Positions 50,846-52,163 of a stretch of DNA of 52,163 nt are shown in pieces. The notes beneath the pieces were generated by a model, which ran no database searches, had not been told where the DNA came from, and worked only from the letters and a program-made list of their open reading frames with translations. Source of the DNA: Actinomycetes bacterium (GTDB lineage Bacteria > Actinomycetota > Acidimicrobiia > Acidimicrobiales > GCA-2861595); the NCBI GenBank assembly GCA_023264975.1, contig JAHFUS010000023.1, positions 1 to 52,163 of the forward strand, given 5' to 3'. The position numbers and the translations under genes are program-made. The number at the start of each line of letters is the position of its first letter. Position 1 is the stretch's first letter.

Positions 50846-51952
50846 ATGCCGAAGACCATCATCCCGCGACGTGACGAGTTGATCTACCTCGGGTTGGACG
50901 TGAGCCGCGACTCGATCGCGGTGGGAACCCTGCGTCCCGACGACGAGGTGCCTGACGTGACCAAGGTGTTCAACGACGAGCCGTCGGTGCGCCGACTGGT
51001 CGGCGCATTCGACGATCCGCGTCGTCTGGTCGCCTGCTACGAGGCCGGACCGACCGGCTACGACCTGGCCCGCCTGCTGGCCGGACTGGGCGTGCGTTGC
51101 GACGTCGTGGCCCCGTCGCTGATCCCGGTGGCGCCGGGAGCCAAGGTCAAGACCGACCGCCGTGACGCCAAGCGGCTCGCCCGCCTGCTCCGCGCCGGCG
51201 AGCTAACCGCCATCCGGGTGCCGACGCCTGCCGAGGAGGGCGTGCGCGACCTGTGCAGGGCGCGCTCCGCCCTGGTGGCCGACCGTCGCCGGGCCCGCCA
51301 GCGCCTGGCCTCGTTCCTGCTGCGCCACGGCCGGGTGTGGCGGGGGGCGTCCAGCTGGAGCCTCAAGCACCGGGAGTGGCTGGCCGCCACCCACTTCGAC
51401 GACCCCGCCCTGGAGGCCACCTACCAGCGCTACCTGGCCGTGGCCACCGTGCGCGAAGCCGATGTCGACGCCGTCGATGCCGACCTGGCCGGGTGGTTCG
51501 AGCACCCCCTGTTCGCCGATGCGGTGTCACGCCTGTCCGCGTACCGGGGCCTCGACCGCCTCGGCGCGCTGGTGTTGGCCTCCGAGGTCTGCGACTGGCG
51601 GCGCTTCGCAGGCGCCGGCGCCTTCATGAGCTTCTGCGGGCTGGTCCCCTCCGAGTACTCGAGCGGCGACCGCACCCGGCGCGGCCACCTCACCCGGGCC
51701 GGCAACGTGCACGTGCGCACCCAGCTCGTCGAGTCGGCCTGGGCCTACCGCTACCCGGCCCGGGTGACCAAGGAGCTGGGCCAGCGCCACCACGGCGTCG
51801 CTCCCGACGTGGTAGCCCGAGCGTGGACGGCCCAGCTCCGCCTGTCCCAGCGCTTCCGGGCCCTCGACACCCGCAAGGGCGTGCGCTCCGTCGTGTGCGC
51901 GGCGGTGGCCCGGGAGCTGGCCGGGTTCGTGTGGGCCGAGATGACCGCATGA
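50846..51952 (+). CDS. IS110-family transposase
   Basis: The 368-residue protein has the N-terminal DEDD (RuvC-like) domain: YLGLDVSRDSIAVGTL, CYEAGPTGYDLARLL and KTDRRDAKRLARLL. The C-terminal Transposase_20 domain (AYRGLDRLGALVLASEV, FMSFCGLVPSEYSSGDRTRR, GHLTRAGNVHVRTQLVESAW) includes the conserved Ser region. It is intact and of normal length. AAGGAG stands 10 bases before the ATG. IS110 elements move through a circular form without inverted repeats and use a bridge RNA. Confidence 0.95.
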   Translation: MPKTIIPRRDELIYLGLDVSRDSIAVGTLRPDDEVPDVTKVFNDEPSVRRLVGAFDDPRRLVACYEAGPTGYDLARLLAGLGVRCDVVAPSLIPVAPGAKVKTDRRDAKRLARLLRAGELTAIRVPTPAEEGVRDLCRARSALVADRRRARQRLASFLLRHGRVWRGASSWSLKHREWLAATHFDDPALEATYQRYLAVATVREADVDAVDADLAGWFEHPLFADAVSRLSAYRGLDRLGALVLASEVCDWRRFAGAGAFMSFCGLVPSEYSSGDRTRRGHLTRAGNVHVRTQLVESAWAYRYPARVTKELGQRHHGVAPDVVARAWTAQLRLSQRFRALDTRKGVRSVVCAAVARELAGFVWAEMTA

Positions 51953-51978
51953 GCGGGTGCCGTCAGCGCCTGGCTCCC

Positions 51979-52000
51979 AAGAAGCCCTGGCGGGCTTCTT
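51979..52000 (+). terminator. Perfect 9-bp hairpin after the transposase gene
   Basis: AAGAAGCCC (51979-51987) pairs with GGGCTTCTT (51992-52000) around TGGC, 27 bases past the transposase stop. The T-rich end makes it the most terminator-like hairpin of the window. Confidence 0.65.
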
Positions 52001-52059
52001 CGTCCATGGTGCTGGCGGCGGATGACCGGGTTGTCAAGGCTTCCCCTGCGTGTGTCCTG

Positions 52060-52096
52060 AAAGTGGAGTGATCCCGATGTAGAAGGTCCCGATCAC
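52060..52096. other. Repeat-bearing non-coding sequence near the right edge
   Basis: TCCCGAT occurs at 52072-52078 and 52087-52093, and GTGATC (52068-52073) faces GATCAC (52091-52096). This layout recalls terminal repeats of some insertion sequences such as IS21-like elements. The window ends before any second transposase, so this is weak. Confidence 0.3.
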
Positions 52097-52163
52097 AAAG
52101 CGTGCTGTGCCGGTGATGGAGGATGGCCCTCCGGGCTCGCCGATCGGGCGGGGAGCCCAAACC

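Larger units (their letters stand above)
48645..52163 (+). mobile_element. Left part of an integrated element at tRNA-Ser
   Basis: The tyrosine recombinase next to the 3' end of a tRNA gene, an excisionase-like gene and an IS110 transposase indicate an integrated element. The left end is placed at the T arm of tRNA-Ser as an estimate. The right end and second att copy are not in the window. No phage structural or conjugation genes are visible in this part. Confidence 0.55.

Overview
The window is very GC-rich, packed with genes on both strands and free of rRNA. Its gene content points to an actinobacterium, most likely of the class Acidimicrobiia. Indicators are many GTG starts, leaderless promoters, an HU protein with a Lys/Ala/Pro tail, an F420-pathway guanylyltransferase, the TreY/TreZ trehalose route, and DUF3097- and LprG-like families. 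The class is an inference from gene content and codon usage; no marker RNA is present.

Layout. 0.1-8.3 kb holds a VOC-family protein, a CrtI-like FAD oxidoreductase, a small membrane protein, a long cholesterol-oxidase-type GMC oxidoreductase, a CAP-domain surface protein and a double-cupredoxin lipoprotein. 8.8-10.0 kb holds a primary-type sigma factor and a 3Fe-4S-type ferredoxin. 10.1-12.0 kb carries two overlapping CooC/MinD-type ATPases. 12.1-15.3 kb has a DUF6941-like protein, a membrane protein, a Mug-type DNA glycosylase with an extra N-terminal segment, and an LprG-like lipoprotein. 15.7-16.7 kb encodes an HU protein with a histone-like tail and, just downstream, a separate tail-only H1-like protein. 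16.8-19.4 kb (minus) is an operon of metallophosphoesterase, monooxygenase-fold protein, CofC/FbiD and LmbE-type deacetylase. 19.5-27.2 kb has gpsA followed by glgX-treY-treZ, a complete route from glycogen to trehalose. 27.3-28.1 kb is a badly broken thioredoxin-reductase-like pseudogene. 28.2-33.4 kb has a PAS/PP2C phosphatase, an anchored protein, a YetF-like protein, a lipid kinase and DUF3097. 33.5-34.6 kb is rsgA.

34.7-40.3 kb is the most unusual block. It holds a small two-Cys peptide gene with its own terminator, a subtilisin-like protease without signal peptide and, divergently, a TPR-CHAT protease followed by an ECF-type sigma factor and a small beta-rich protein. Both proteases keep their catalytic residues. 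This looks like a protease-plus-sigma signalling or conflict module.

40.3-48.6 kb has a membrane protein, a minus-strand operon of MgtE-like transporter, PhoU/TrkA-C regulator and pdxH, an anchored protein, larC-larB (nickel-pincer cofactor) and pheA. From tRNA-Ser(UGA) at 48.6 kb to the right edge is the start of an integrated element: tyrosine recombinase, excisionase-like protein and an IS110-family transposase.

Regulation. At least fourteen genes have a TAnnnT hexamer ending 6-10 bases before the start codon, so leaderless transcripts appear to be a main mode here. A second group has clear Shine-Dalgarno sequences. Several gene ends carry strong hairpins without T-tracts.
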